Part shown: piece after piece, positions 55,304 through 63,536 of the stretch
How the letters are laid out: the number at the start of each line of letters is the position of its first letter
Position numbering within the stretch: the stretch's first letter is position 1
Source of the DNA: Cytophagaceae bacterium
GTDB lineage: Bacteria > Bacteroidota > Bacteroidia > Cytophagales > Cytophagaceae
Direction: 5' to 3'
Length of the DNA stretch: 64,000 nt
NCBI GenBank assembly: GCA_029237685.1
Contig: JAQZBV010000026.1
Location: 1 to 64,000, forward strand
Made by a program: the position numbers and the translations under genes
The notes under the pieces: model-generated
Databases searched by the model: none
What the model saw: only the letters and a program-made list of their open reading frames with translations
What the model was told of the DNA's origin: nothing

Positions 55304-56458
55304 TCATGCTCCTATCGCACGTCCCAATATATGTTCGCCATGTTTCGCTCTGATCTTATCCATGGCCTGGTACAGATTGATCGTACGCTTGGGATCATCG
55401 AACAGACTGATCTGGTAATTGCCATGCACCAAATCGCTCAGGCGAACACCAATCAAGCGAACCAGCATGCGCTTGTTGTATAATTTTTCAAATAGATCCG
55501 TGACTTTCTCCATTAAAAATTCATCCGAGGAGGTATAGAGAAAAGAACACTGCTTGGTTTGTGTATCAAAATTGGAGTAACGCAGTTTCACCGTCAGGCA
55601 ACCGGTCAGAAAATTTTCTTTGCGCAAACTAAAACACAACTCTTCCACCATCTTCAGCATCTTGGCACGCAGCATTTTTACATCGATGGTATCGGTTTCG
55701 AAAGTCGTTTCTGTAGAAAGTGATTTGCGTTCGGAATAAGGTTCTACCGGTGTATGGTCGATGCCATTGGCGCGCTGCCAAAGCAATGGCCCTGTTTTAC
55801 CAAACATCGATTCCAATAGTTTAACCGGCATGGCGCTTAATGTTTTTACATCGACCACACCTACCTGCTGCAATTGTTCTGCAGTTTTTCTGCCGATCAT
55901 CGGTATTTTCTCTACGCCTAAGGGAGAAAGAAATTGTTTTTCATTGCCGAATGGAATTTGCATTTGTCCATTGGGTTTCGACTCTCCCGTAGCCACTTTG
56001 GAAACCATTTTATTTTTAGACAAACCAAATGAAATGGGAAGCTCTGCTTCTTTCATTACGTATTGTCGGAGTTCGCTTGTCCATTTCATGCAACCGAAAA
56101 ATTTATCCAATCCTGAAATATCCAAGTAAAATTCGTCAATGGAGGCTTGTTCAAATACCGGTGCCTTCTCTGAAATAATCTCCCGAATCACTTTCGATTC
56201 CCGGCTGTATTCTTCCATGTCTCCTTTGATCCATATCGCATGCGGACAAAGTAAGCGAGCCATTTTAGAAGGCATGGCGGAATGCACACCGAACTTTCTC
56301 GCTTCATAACTGCAGGAGGCTACCACTCCACGATCACTTGAGCCTCCTATGATGACAGGTTTACCGGCAAGTTCTCTGCGCTTTTTCACTTCTACTGAAA
56401 CAAAAAAAGAATCCAAATCCATGTGTACGATGGAGCGTTTTTCATTGTCCTGCATCAT
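55304..56458 (-). CDS. dinB: Y-family DNA polymerase IV
   Basis: The 384-residue protein contains the active-site blocks IVHMDLDSFFVSVEVKKRRE and ASIDEFYLDISGLD, the YEARKFGVHSAM motif, and the helix-hairpin-helix PMIGRKTAEQLQQVGV. The C-terminal little finger has SLSTETTFETD. It performs translesion synthesis, typically SOS induced. Its ATG overlaps the stop of the dnaE2-type gene (ATGA), so both are translated together. No imuA or imuB is present here. Confidence 0.95.
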   Translation of the reverse strand: MMQDNEKRSIVHMDLDSFFVSVEVKKRRELAGKPVIIGGSSDRGVVASCSYEARKFGVHSAMPSKMARLLCPHAIWIKGDMEEYSRESKVIREIISEKAPVFEQASIDEFYLDISGLDKFFGCMKWTSELRQYVMKEAELPISFGLSKNKMVSKVATGESKPNGQMQIPFGNEKQFLSPLGVEKIPMIGRKTAEQLQQVGVVDVKTLSAMPVKLLESMFGKTGPLLWQRANGIDHTPVEPYSERKSLSTETTFETDTIDVKMLRAKMLKMVEELCFSLRKENFLTGCLTVKLRYSNFDTQTKQCSFLYTSSDEFLMEKVTDLFEKLYNKRMLVRLIGVRLSDLVHGNYQISLFDDPKRTINLYQAMDKIRAKHGEHILGRAIGA

Positions 56459-59397
56459 ATGATTTCTTTTTGCACGAGGGGTAATTTTTCCATGTAATCC
56501 ACTTCCAGTGTGGGGTAATTAAATTCTTCCGAGATCTTGCCCGTCAGTTTGTAAAATCCGTTTCCTTTAAAAGGATAGCGCTTTAACGAAGGAGGAAAAT
56601 GTACCGTATCAAACGTTTTACTTTCCCTGTCGTAGAAATGACCGAAAGCCATGCGCTCTCCTTTTGAAGTATAACTATTTTTTAACGTAACGAAATAACC
56701 GACCATCGTTACTTTTTTATTCAGGTACTTCAATTGTTCCGAAGCGAGAATGCCTGTGTTGTATTTTTCAGGAAGCAGATCAAAAGGAAAGCACAACGGA
56801 AACTCCAGCAATTCGATTTGATCGTAGGCTTCTTCGTAAGAGTAATTTTTCAATTCCGGTAGTTCAAGATCTTTCAGATCCGGTTCAAAGAGCTCTGCAC
56901 CGCGGGAGATGTGAGCCGTTTTGGAGAACAAACGAAAACCTTCGAGTAACAATACCTTTTTTGATTTGCCTGTAAACCGAAAAGCATCCATACGAATCAA
57001 CAACATCAGTTGCTGATGAGAAACAGGAATGCGTTTGGTAAAATCATACAGATCTTTGTAAGGCCCATTGATCGAACGCTCCAAGGCAATGACCTCTCCT
57101 ATTTTACTTTCCAGGGAATGAATATACCGGAAGCCGATATACAGTTGTACCCCTTCAATGGTATCTCTGTAATCGCCCTTGTTTACACAAGGTGCGTTGA
57201 TGACTGCGCCCGCCATGCGCGCCTGCTGTACATAATATTCGCGGGGATAGAAGCCGCCTTCATTGTTCAGCACAGCGACATAAAACTCCATGGGATAATG
57301 TACCTTCAAATACAAACTGTGGTAACTCTCCACGGCAAAACTTGCGGAGTGCGCCTTAGAAAAAGAGAAACTCGCAAAGCTCTCGATCTGACGCCATATC
57401 TCTGTGACCACAAATTCTTCGTGTCCCTGCTTAAAACAAGATTCAAAGAATTCTTCTTTGATCATATCGAAGCCTGTAGATCCTTTGTACTTACCGCTCA
57501 TGGCACGACGAAGGATATCCGATTTTCCCATATCTAATCCGGCAAACTCATGCGCGATTTTAATCACGTCCTCCTGATACACCATGACACCATAAGTTCC
57601 TCCTAACAATTCTTTTATTTTGGGATGTAAATATTCCACCTTATCGGGATCCTGGAAATTGCGTACGTATTGATTCATCATCCCGGATTGAGCAACTCCA
57701 GGCCTGATGATCGAACTGGCGGCCACGAGGGTGAGGTAATCCTTGCACTTCAACTTTTTAAACAGCATGCGCATGCCTGGAGATTCTACATAAAAACAAC
57801 CGACGGTATCCGCCGTATACAAAGCCTCTTGCACCAAAGGATCATCTATCGCTTTTTGTGTATTGAATGCTATGTCTTCCCCTCTGTTCTTTTTCACAAT
57901 CTTCACCGTATCGCGAATGTGTCCCAGACCGCGTTGACCCAAGATATCGTATTTGTACAAACCCATTTCGTCTGCATCAAACATATCGAAATGCGTCAAG
58001 GGATAACCTTTGGGAGGAAGATCAGTAGCTGTATAGCAATTCACCGGTTCTTCCGAAATCAAAATCCCTCCGGCATGAATGGATAAGTGATTGGGTATAC
58101 CTTCCAGCTCTACTCCATATTTAAAAATCAAATCAATGATTTTATCGCGGTCTGCATTGTTGGTCTTTAATACTGCACGGTTATCAACCAGTGCATCAAT
58201 CTCCTGTTTGGGTAAGCCAAAGACTTTTCCCAACTCACGTAAAATGGATTTGCCTTTGAACCTGTTGTAAGTGGCCAGCAAAGCGGTATGTTCCAGCCCG
58301 TGTTTTTTGAAAATATATTCTGTAATTTTTTCCCGCTCGTAATGTTCGAAATCTAAATCGAAATCCGGCGGTGACGTGCGGTAAGGATTAAGGAAGCGTT
58401 CAAAGTACAAATCCAGTTTGATGGGATCCACTTCTGTAATGAACAAACAATAAGCGACAATGCTATTGGCGCCACTGCCTCTGCCCACATAAGCAAAATC
58501 TTGTGATTGCGCATACTGCAAAATATCCCAGGTGATGAGAAAATAAGCGTTAAAGTTTAACCGCTGAATGACTTCCAGCTCTTTCTTCACACGCTGCAAG
58601 GCTTCTTCATCGTTTGGCGGATAGCGTTTCGCCAAGCCTTCCATGGCCAGCTGCTCTAATAAACGATGATCTTCTTCCACCGTGCCGGTAAACGTTTTTC
58701 TATTTTTACTCTGAGTATCAAATACGATTTCACATTGATCCAACAGCTGTTGTGTAGTTTGAATCACTTGTGGTACCTCTTCAAATCTTTGATGCAGCTC
58801 GGCAACAGTCGGCATGCATTCATCCGGCTGTGCTTGTTGTTCCGGAAGAAGTTTAGACAATAAAGTATTCTTATCAATGGCCCTCAGCAAACGGTGTACG
58901 TTATAGCCCTTCTTATCCATGAACGTCACCGGATGCCAGATGACACAGCGGTCTTGTTGCTTGGCTTCCTTAGAAAATCTAAAACGGTTAAGATCCGACA
59001 CGCGGATACCAAGGTATTCGTTTTCTGCCAATTCTTCGATCCGCTTCTGTTTCCAGGGATAAATAAAAAAAACATGTTCCAGTTCAGGCGCCGATGCCGG
59101 TAGAGGAAGCGATGAACGATTGTGCTCGGATAGAAATTGATTCAGGAGTTGAAAGCCTTTGTTGTTTTTTGCCAACCCGATATACAGCAAACGATCATCT
59201 TGATGAAAGGCGATACCAAGTACAGGTTTTATGTTTTCTTTTTTACAGGCTTTGTAAAAAGAAAAGGAAGCAGAAGTATTGTGAATATCTGTGAGTGCCA
59301 GAACGGTCATTCCTTGTTTGACCGCTTCAGCAACCAGATCAGCGGGAGCCATGGTACCGTAGCGAAGGCTAAAATGACTGTGTGCGTTGATGATCAT
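56455..59397 (-). CDS. dnaE2: Error-prone DNA polymerase III alpha subunit (DnaE2/ImuC-like)
   Basis: The 980 residues begin with a PHP domain (INAHSHFSLRYGTMAPADLV), followed by the C-family palm with SPPDFDLDFEHYEREKITEY and GRGSGANSIVAYCLF. It is shorter than replicative DnaE (~1160), as for the DnaE2 group, and has a late OB-fold region (LKNSYTSKGERMAFGHFYDR). It is coupled to dinB, forming a mutagenesis cassette. A 37-bp palindrome overlaps its start codon. Whether it is a second polymerase or the replicative one cannot be proved without the rest of the genome; context favours the former. Confidence 0.85.
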   Translation of the reverse strand: MIINAHSHFSLRYGTMAPADLVAEAVKQGMTVLALTDIHNTSASFSFYKACKKENIKPVLGIAFHQDDRLLYIGLAKNNKGFQLLNQFLSEHNRSSLPLPASAPELEHVFFIYPWKQKRIEELAENEYLGIRVSDLNRFRFSKEAKQQDRCVIWHPVTFMDKKGYNVHRLLRAIDKNTLLSKLLPEQQAQPDECMPTVAELHQRFEEVPQVIQTTQQLLDQCEIVFDTQSKNRKTFTGTVEEDHRLLEQLAMEGLAKRYPPNDEEALQRVKKELEVIQRLNFNAYFLITWDILQYAQSQDFAYVGRGSGANSIVAYCLFITEVDPIKLDLYFERFLNPYRTSPPDFDLDFEHYEREKITEYIFKKHGLEHTALLATYNRFKGKSILRELGKVFGLPKQEIDALVDNRAVLKTNNADRDKIIDLIFKYGVELEGIPNHLSIHAGGILISEEPVNCYTATDLPPKGYPLTHFDMFDADEMGLYKYDILGQRGLGHIRDTVKIVKKNRGEDIAFNTQKAIDDPLVQEALYTADTVGCFYVESPGMRMLFKKLKCKDYLTLVAASSIIRPGVAQSGMMNQYVRNFQDPDKVEYLHPKIKELLGGTYGVMVYQEDVIKIAHEFAGLDMGKSDILRRAMSGKYKGSTGFDMIKEEFFESCFKQGHEEFVVTEIWRQIESFASFSFSKAHSASFAVESYHSLYLKVHYPMEFYVAVLNNEGGFYPREYYVQQARMAGAVINAPCVNKGDYRDTIEGVQLYIGFRYIHSLESKIGEVIALERSINGPYKDLYDFTKRIPVSHQQLMLLIRMDAFRFTGKSKKVLLLEGFRLFSKTAHISRGAELFEPDLKDLELPELKNYSYEEAYDQIELLEFPLCFPFDLLPEKYNTGILASEQLKYLNKKVTMVGYFVTLKNSYTSKGERMAFGHFYDRESKTFDTVHFPPSLKRYPFKGNGFYKLTGKISEEFNYPTLEVDYMEKLPLVQKEII

Positions 59398-59426
59398 AAT
59401 GCTAATATATTTAGTATTATGATCAT
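59390..59426. promoter_or_regulatory. Long palindrome over the dnaE2 start codon (operator candidate)
   Basis: ATGATCATAATGCTAAT-ATA-TTTAGTATTATGATCAT forms two 17-bp arms with two mismatches and a 3-bp spacer. The dnaE2 ATG sits inside the first arm (CAT at 59395-59397). A bound repressor here would block expression, so it is a candidate SOS/damage operator, although it is not the known LexA box. A -7-like TAAATTTG lies upstream at 59460-59467 on the minus strand. Confidence 0.55.
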
Positions 59427-59977
59427 AAAAAAGCTGTTAAGCCAATTTATTTAGTATTTCAAATTTACATAAGAGTCTATTTACTAATAATTTAACACAA
59501 GAAGAATATTTAAAAAATCCATAAGGGGCCTAGGAGAACCTAATAGGTTCACAGGAGGACTTCGGAAGTACAAAAATAGTAGTTCGAGGTACGACGGAGG
59601 GCTTCTGATGTACTAAAGTAGTGACGAGTACTAAATCGAAATGAAAAAACTTTGACATGAGCGATTGTAAAAACTGTTTCTACGCTCTGTTTCTATTTCT
59701 ATTTTTATTCTGTCTGTCTTGCCCCTAAATCCCCTAAAGGGGACTTGATTTATTATTATATTTTTTGCCATAGACATGTCGTCCCGCTGGGACGAGTTAT
59801 TAATCGTTCCATGATTTTAATATGACCCCGTAGATAAAATAGCTGCTTGTCCCAGAGTGACAAAATGTCTATAGTCTTTTATTTAAACGGAAAATAAAGT
59901 CCCCTTTAGGGGATTTAGGGGCAAGACAGCATGAAGTGCGAGCGCGAGTATGGAGTAAGAAATCTTAATGCAAAGCC
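59427..59977. other. Spacer upstream of dnaE2 with MITE-like copy 2
   Basis: No gene was accepted. The first ~290 bp are AT-rich with GA-rich imperfect repeats (GGAGGACTTCGGAAGTAC, GGAGGGCTTCTGATGTAC) and presumably contain the dnaE2 promoter. The rest is the second copy of the ~200-bp repeat. Confidence 0.5.
59718..59925. repeat. MITE-like element, copy 2
   Basis: Terminal inverted repeats CTTGCCCCTAAATCCCCTAA...TTAGGGGATTTAGGGGCAAG bound ~208 bp, with the internal hairpin GTCGTCCCGCTGGGACGA and the TGTCCCAGAGTGACA block. Homologous and in the same orientation as copy 1 at 55047-55243. The two copies bracket the dnaE2-dinB operon. Confidence 0.85.
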
Positions 59978-60232
59978 TTACTTGATGCTTATAGGTATTA
60001 GTATACCATTTTTAGGTTGCAGAACATCAACTTTCTCGAATTGCACTTTTGTGTGGAGGTATTCATTAAAAAATGCATGGTACCTATCTAAATCTTTCAC
60101 CTTGTATGGAAGTACAAAAACAGGATCTATAATCTCAGTAACATCTTCATCCTGCTTATCGCTACTACTTGGTCTGTTGCAGCAATAAAAAATAGCACAA
60201 ACGATCAATAAATAGGAAATGCTATTCTTCAT
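59978..60232 (-). CDS. Small putative lipoprotein/secreted protein
   Basis: The 84 residues begin with a hydrophobic signal (MKNSISYLLIVCAIFYCCNR) ending in a Cys pair that could be a lipobox cysteine, although the -3 to -1 residues (IFYC) are not ideal. The mature part is acidic, then PVFVLPYKVKDLDRYHAFFN. No family recognised. The gene is 17 bp downstream of the DAC-type gene on the same strand and may belong to its unit. Truncation is possible, as its 3' end abuts the repeat zone. Confidence 0.55.
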   Translation of the reverse strand: MKNSISYLLIVCAIFYCCNRPSSSDKQDEDVTEIIDPVFVLPYKVKDLDRYHAFFNEYLHTKVQFEKVDVLQPKNGILIPISIK

Positions 60233-60249
60233 GATTTATCATTCTTCAA

Positions 60250-61413
60250 TTACAACAACAACGCATCAATCCGATGGGCCTGTACCATGTGTTCATATTC
60301 CGACCAGGTAAAGACCGTAAACTTTCCGTCCTGGGAAGCCACTAATGCCATAGCATCGCGTTGATCGAACACAAACTGTGCAGCAGACAAATGGCGCGTA
60401 CCTCCGTTTTGCGCGGGATCTACGACGAGTGCTTCTCCTCCCAATACAGGTTCTGTCATCACCACTTGTTCAATAGGATCACCGCCTGCTTTCCTTCTTA
60501 TTTTTTCTCCGAAGGCCAGCAATTCATACTTGTCGTTCATCACAATGGCTCCGTCAATAGCGGTCAATCCCGATATGATCTCTACTTCCTTGCTGATCGC
60601 ATTGCGCCACACCGTGAAATTGGTTTCACTCACATTTTCTCTCATGCGGTCCGACAAGCCGGAGAAAGCCGGATCAATGGAATGGTGTAAAGGATGGCGA
60701 ACCGACTGGCGCCAGTCGTCAGAGCCGGAAGGAACGAACAACAAGGTACCTCCTCTTTTATGCGCGCGCATGGAAACCGCCAACTGAAGTAAAACATTCA
60801 AGGCATCATTGGTATCTGTGGAAGATCCCTGATCAAGCATCTTCTTCAATAAAGTGGGGCTATCCGTTAAGCCCGCATTGTAATCGTCGACGATTTTCAC
60901 TTCATCACCGGTCAAAACGGCAACGTTTGAAAATTTACCCAAGGCATCGGAACGTCGGTGTTTAATGACTACTAGTCCGGGTTCGGACACATCGATGACA
61001 AAACATAAATTAGGAATTTGAAACGTAGCACCCCAAACGTACAGCTCTTCGTTTTTGCACCAAACGCCCAAATGCACACCGGCCCTTTCAAAACCCGGAG
61101 CAATTTTGGTCAGCATGGTAGGATCAAGTGGTATCGGCTGAGCAAATGATATCGGTTGGCCCGCTTGTTCAGGAGAAAGAAAAGCCAAAGAAATACGCGG
61201 TGAATGTCCTTCCTCTCTGCGAAGACTGATCCAGAAGGCTGCTTCAATGATCGCTTGTATTTGATGAGCTTTTGGTATATCGGCTAAATAATCTTTCCCG
61301 TTACTAAGCGCCTTGGACCTGTGGTTCTGAAAAATCTCTTCTACTATATGTGCTACCGTCTTGGCTGCCTGATAAGTGGACTCGCGGGTCATGGTGGATG
61401 GAAATAAATTCAT
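60250..61413 (-). CDS. Diadenylate cyclase-like protein (DisA_N with DACNV-type sensor domain)
   Basis: The 387-residue protein has an N-terminal ~200-residue sensor-like region (AFWISLRREEGHSPRISLAF, GVWCKNEELYVWGATFQIPN) followed by a DAC fold. The catalytic-type motifs are TAIDGAIVMNDKYELLAFGE (DGA) and GGTRHLSAAQFVF (RHL where classic DisA has RHR). This fits the group known as DACNV sensor plus DisA_N, predicted to make c-di-AMP or a related cyclic dinucleotide. The product is not proven. A small possible lipoprotein gene follows 17 bp later. Confidence 0.72.
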   Translation of the reverse strand: MNLFPSTMTRESTYQAAKTVAHIVEEIFQNHRSKALSNGKDYLADIPKAHQIQAIIEAAFWISLRREEGHSPRISLAFLSPEQAGQPISFAQPIPLDPTMLTKIAPGFERAGVHLGVWCKNEELYVWGATFQIPNLCFVIDVSEPGLVVIKHRRSDALGKFSNVAVLTGDEVKIVDDYNAGLTDSPTLLKKMLDQGSSTDTNDALNVLLQLAVSMRAHKRGGTLLFVPSGSDDWRQSVRHPLHHSIDPAFSGLSDRMRENVSETNFTVWRNAISKEVEIISGLTAIDGAIVMNDKYELLAFGEKIRRKAGGDPIEQVVMTEPVLGGEALVVDPAQNGGTRHLSAAQFVFDQRDAMALVASQDGKFTVFTWSEYEHMVQAHRIDALLL

Positions 61414-61444
61414 TACGAAGGTAGTAAAAAAGGTGGTTTTATCA

Positions 61445-61531
61445 ATCTACAGGATTTAGACAGATTAATAAAGTAGATTAATAGGATAGATGTATTTGTG
61501 ATGAAAACCAGTTATTGTTTAAAAACGTTCC
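61445..61531. repeat. 87-bp direct repeat, copy 1
   Basis: ATCTACAGGATTTAGACAGA and onward to AACGTTCC recurs at 61809-61894 with five single-base differences or so. Direct orientation, 278 bp apart. Confidence 0.9.
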
Positions 61532-61585
61532 CTATCATATCATTGGTTATTATAGGATAGATAAAGAGTCACATGGTGATAAATT

Positions 61586-61697
61586 GGGCGTGTCCCTTCG
61601 GGTCGGGCTATCCGCTCCAAGTCCTCGCTCGGAACAACCTTTCTCTCCAATAATACCTAGTTGCTCGCTGTGGGCTTTCCGCTCCTATCCCTCACGC
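61586..61697. repeat. GC-rich dispersed repeat, copy A
   Basis: GGGCGTGTCCCTTCGGGTCG...GGCTATCCGCTCC...TATCCCTCACGCA is inverted relative to 61961-62075. Its GGGCTATCCGCT...TATCCCTCACGC text resembles a widespread Bacteroidota intergenic repeat. A translation of it appears in the ORF track as a spurious protein. Confidence 0.85.
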
Positions 61698-61725
61698 AGC
61701 CACACCTATAAAAAACATTATTTTC

Positions 61726-61801
61726 TTGTCGGCATCCCGCCAACAAGTGATGGTATGAAAACGTGTTCATACAATCCAGTTGTTGGCGAGACGCCAACAA
61801 C
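61726..61801. repeat. Pair of GTTGGC hairpins
   Basis: TTGTCGGC-ATCCC-GCCAACAA (61726-61746) and GTTGTTGGC-GAGAC-GCCAACAAC (61779-61801) are two similar hairpins about 30 bp apart. REP-like. Confidence 0.75.
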
Positions 61802-61808
61802 CAATAAA

Positions 61809-61894
61809 ATCTACAGGATTTACACAGATTAATAAAGTAGATTAATAGATAGATGTATTTGTGATGAGAACCAGTTATTCTTTAAAGACGTTCC
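61809..61894. repeat. 87-bp direct repeat, copy 2
   Basis: This is the second copy of the segment at 61445-61531, ending GACGTTCC. The intervening DNA is the GC-rich repeat copy A and the GTTGGC hairpins. Confidence 0.9.
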
Positions 61895-61960
61895 AATTTA
61901 TTGAGATGAGAAATGTGAAATGAGAGATGAGACATGATAAATGGGAGGATGAAATACGAT

Positions 61961-62075
61961 TGCGTGAGGGATAGGAGCGGAAAGCCCACAGCGAGCCTGT
62001 GAGGTTTGTTATTCGCACAAAAAAGTTCCGAGCGAGGACTTGGAGCGGATAGCCCGACCCAGAGGGGCACGCCCT
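61961..62075. repeat. GC-rich dispersed repeat, copy B (inverted)
   Basis: TGCGTGAGGGATAGGAGCGG...AGTCCGAGCG-type text...GGGGCACGCCCT is the reverse complement of copy A with an altered centre. Facing copies could form a large cruciform or be a target of recombination. Confidence 0.85.
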
Positions 62076-62118
62076 AATTCTATACCCTACTTCACATGAC
62101 CAAAATAATTCCTTTCAA

Positions 62119-62198
62119 GGGTGTCAGGTCTTTCGACCTGACACTGTTTGAGTCACACGTACGCTGAACCTCCGTGTCAGGTCGAAAGACCTGACACC
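62119..62198. repeat. Paired-hairpin dispersed repeat, copy 2 (GTGTCAGG)
   Basis: GTGTCAGGTC-TTTC-GACCTGACAC (62121-62144) and GTGTCAGGTC-GAAA-GACCTGACAC (62174-62197) have the same layout as the copy at 45941-46030. The two stems use the same arms with complementary loops. Confidence 0.88.
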
Positions 62199-62299
62199 CA
62201 GAAAAACTCCTTAACTCCAATTTCTCTTTATTTATATAAAACTATAACAGACTAATTCTATATTAATACTTCAAAAGCATCCACTTTCAATCTATACCT

Positions 62300-63367
62300 A
62301 TGGCACAAAACATTTCAACCTTACTCGGCAAAGAATACGATGATTTAATCTCTCACGTATGTAAAACGATTCCAAAAGAAAACCTATACCTTCCGAATCC
62401 CAACAATGTCATTGACCAATTCGGACATTCGGACCGTAACCCGCAAACCCTACGAAGCCTGGGACAATTGTTTCAAAAAGGAAGGCTAGCCAATACCGGG
62501 TATGTCTCTATCCTACCCGTGGATCAAGGCATCGAACACAGTGCAGGCGCTTCCTTTGCTAAAAATCCTTTATATTTTAATCCGGAGAACATCATCAAAC
62601 TGGCCATTGAAGGAGGCTGCAATGCGGTAGCTTCCACGTTTGGCGGTTTGTCTTTGCATGCCAGAAAGTACGCGCATCAAATTCCTTTCATCGTCAAAAT
62701 CAATCACAACGAACTGTTAAGTTATCCCAACACCAGCGACGAGACCTTGTTCGGATCGGTACGCAACGCCTGGAACATGGGCGCTGCAGCTGTAGGGGCT
62801 ACAATTTATTTTGGGTCAGAACAATCGAGACGACAACTCATTGAAATCGCCGAAGCCTTTGAAGAAGCGCATAACCTGGGGATGTTTACGATTCTGTGGT
62901 GCTACTTGCGTAACGATGCGTTCAAGAAAGACAAAGATTATCACTTGTCTGCCGACCTTACCGGACAAGCGAATCACCTGGGTGTAACGATCAAGGCCGA
63001 TATCATCAAACAAAAATTGCCAGAGAACAACGGCGGTTACAAAGCCTTGAACACAGGCGGTTCTTCTTATGGCAAATTGGATGAACGCATTTACACCGAA
63101 TTAACCACCGATCACCCGATTGATTTATGCCGCTACCAAGTAGCCAACTGTTACATGGGCAACATCGGATTGATCAATTCCGGCGGAGCTTCTGCGGGTG
63201 CCGATGATTTTAAAGACGCCGCCAAAACAGCCATCATCAATAAACGCGCAGGCGGCATGGGATTGATCTCCGGAAGAAAAGCCTTCCAACGTCCCTTTGC
63301 AGAAGGAGTACAGATTTTGAATACGATACAGGATGTTTATTTGGATGGGAAGATTACGGTAGCATAG
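62300..63367 (+). CDS. fbaB: Class I fructose-bisphosphate aldolase (FbaB/DhnA type)
   Basis: The 355 residues match the bacterial/archaeal class I aldolase family. Typical blocks: [57 protein letters not shown] (Schiff-base Lys region) and [20 protein letters not shown]. It splits fructose-1,6-bisphosphate, or makes it in gluconeogenesis, without a metal. Monocistronic, preceded by the repeat-rich spacer. Confidence 0.93.
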   Translation: MAQNISTLLGKEYDDLISHVCKTIPKENLYLPNPNNVIDQFGHSDRNPQTLRSLGQLFQKGRLANTGYVSILPVDQGIEHSAGASFAKNPLYFNPENIIKLAIEGGCNAVASTFGGLSLHARKYAHQIPFIVKINHNELLSYPNTSDETLFGSVRNAWNMGAAAVGATIYFGSEQSRRQLIEIAEAFEEAHNLGMFTILWCYLRNDAFKKDKDYHLSADLTGQANHLGVTIKADIIKQKLPENNGGYKALNTGGSSYGKLDERIYTELTTDHPIDLCRYQVANCYMGNIGLINSGGASAGADDFKDAAKTAIINKRAGGMGLISGRKAFQRPFAEGVQILNTIQDVYLDGKITVA

Positions 63368-63379
63368 AAGAGAGAACTG

Positions 63380-63536
63380 AAAACTGAAAACTGAAAGAAG
63401 AAAAGATCAGTTCTCTGTTTTCAGTTCTCTGTTTTCAGTTCTCTGTTTTCAGTTCTCTGTTGTCAGTTCTCTGTTTTCAGTTTTCAGTCAGTTTTCAGTT
63501 TTCAGTTTTCAGCTCTCAGCTCTCAGTTTTCAGTTC
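63380..63536. repeat. Simple repeat of TCAGTTCTCTGTTT / TTTTCAG units
   Basis: About 155 bp consist of 14-base units (TCAGTTCTCTGTTT) merging into 7-base TTTTCAG units. Complementary GAACTGAAAACTGAAAACTG precedes it, so a long hairpin is possible. It contains the stop codon of the minus-strand RelA/SpoT gene. Confidence 0.92.

Larger units (their letters stand above)
61414..62299. other. Repeat-rich spacer without genes
   Basis: This ~890-bp stretch contains an 87-bp direct duplication, two inverted copies of a GC-rich palindromic repeat, GTTGGC hairpins and a GTGTCAGG hairpin pair (separate entries). The two ORF-track frames here (61515 +, 61882 -) only translate the repeat text and are not genes. 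The last ~100 bp should carry the aldolase promoter. Confidence 0.7.

Noticed and set aside
61515-61832. 105-aa ORF, and 62-aa ORF at 61882
   Set aside because: Both translate the two inverted copies of the same GC-rich dispersed repeat (VGLSAPSPRSE in each), so they are not genes.
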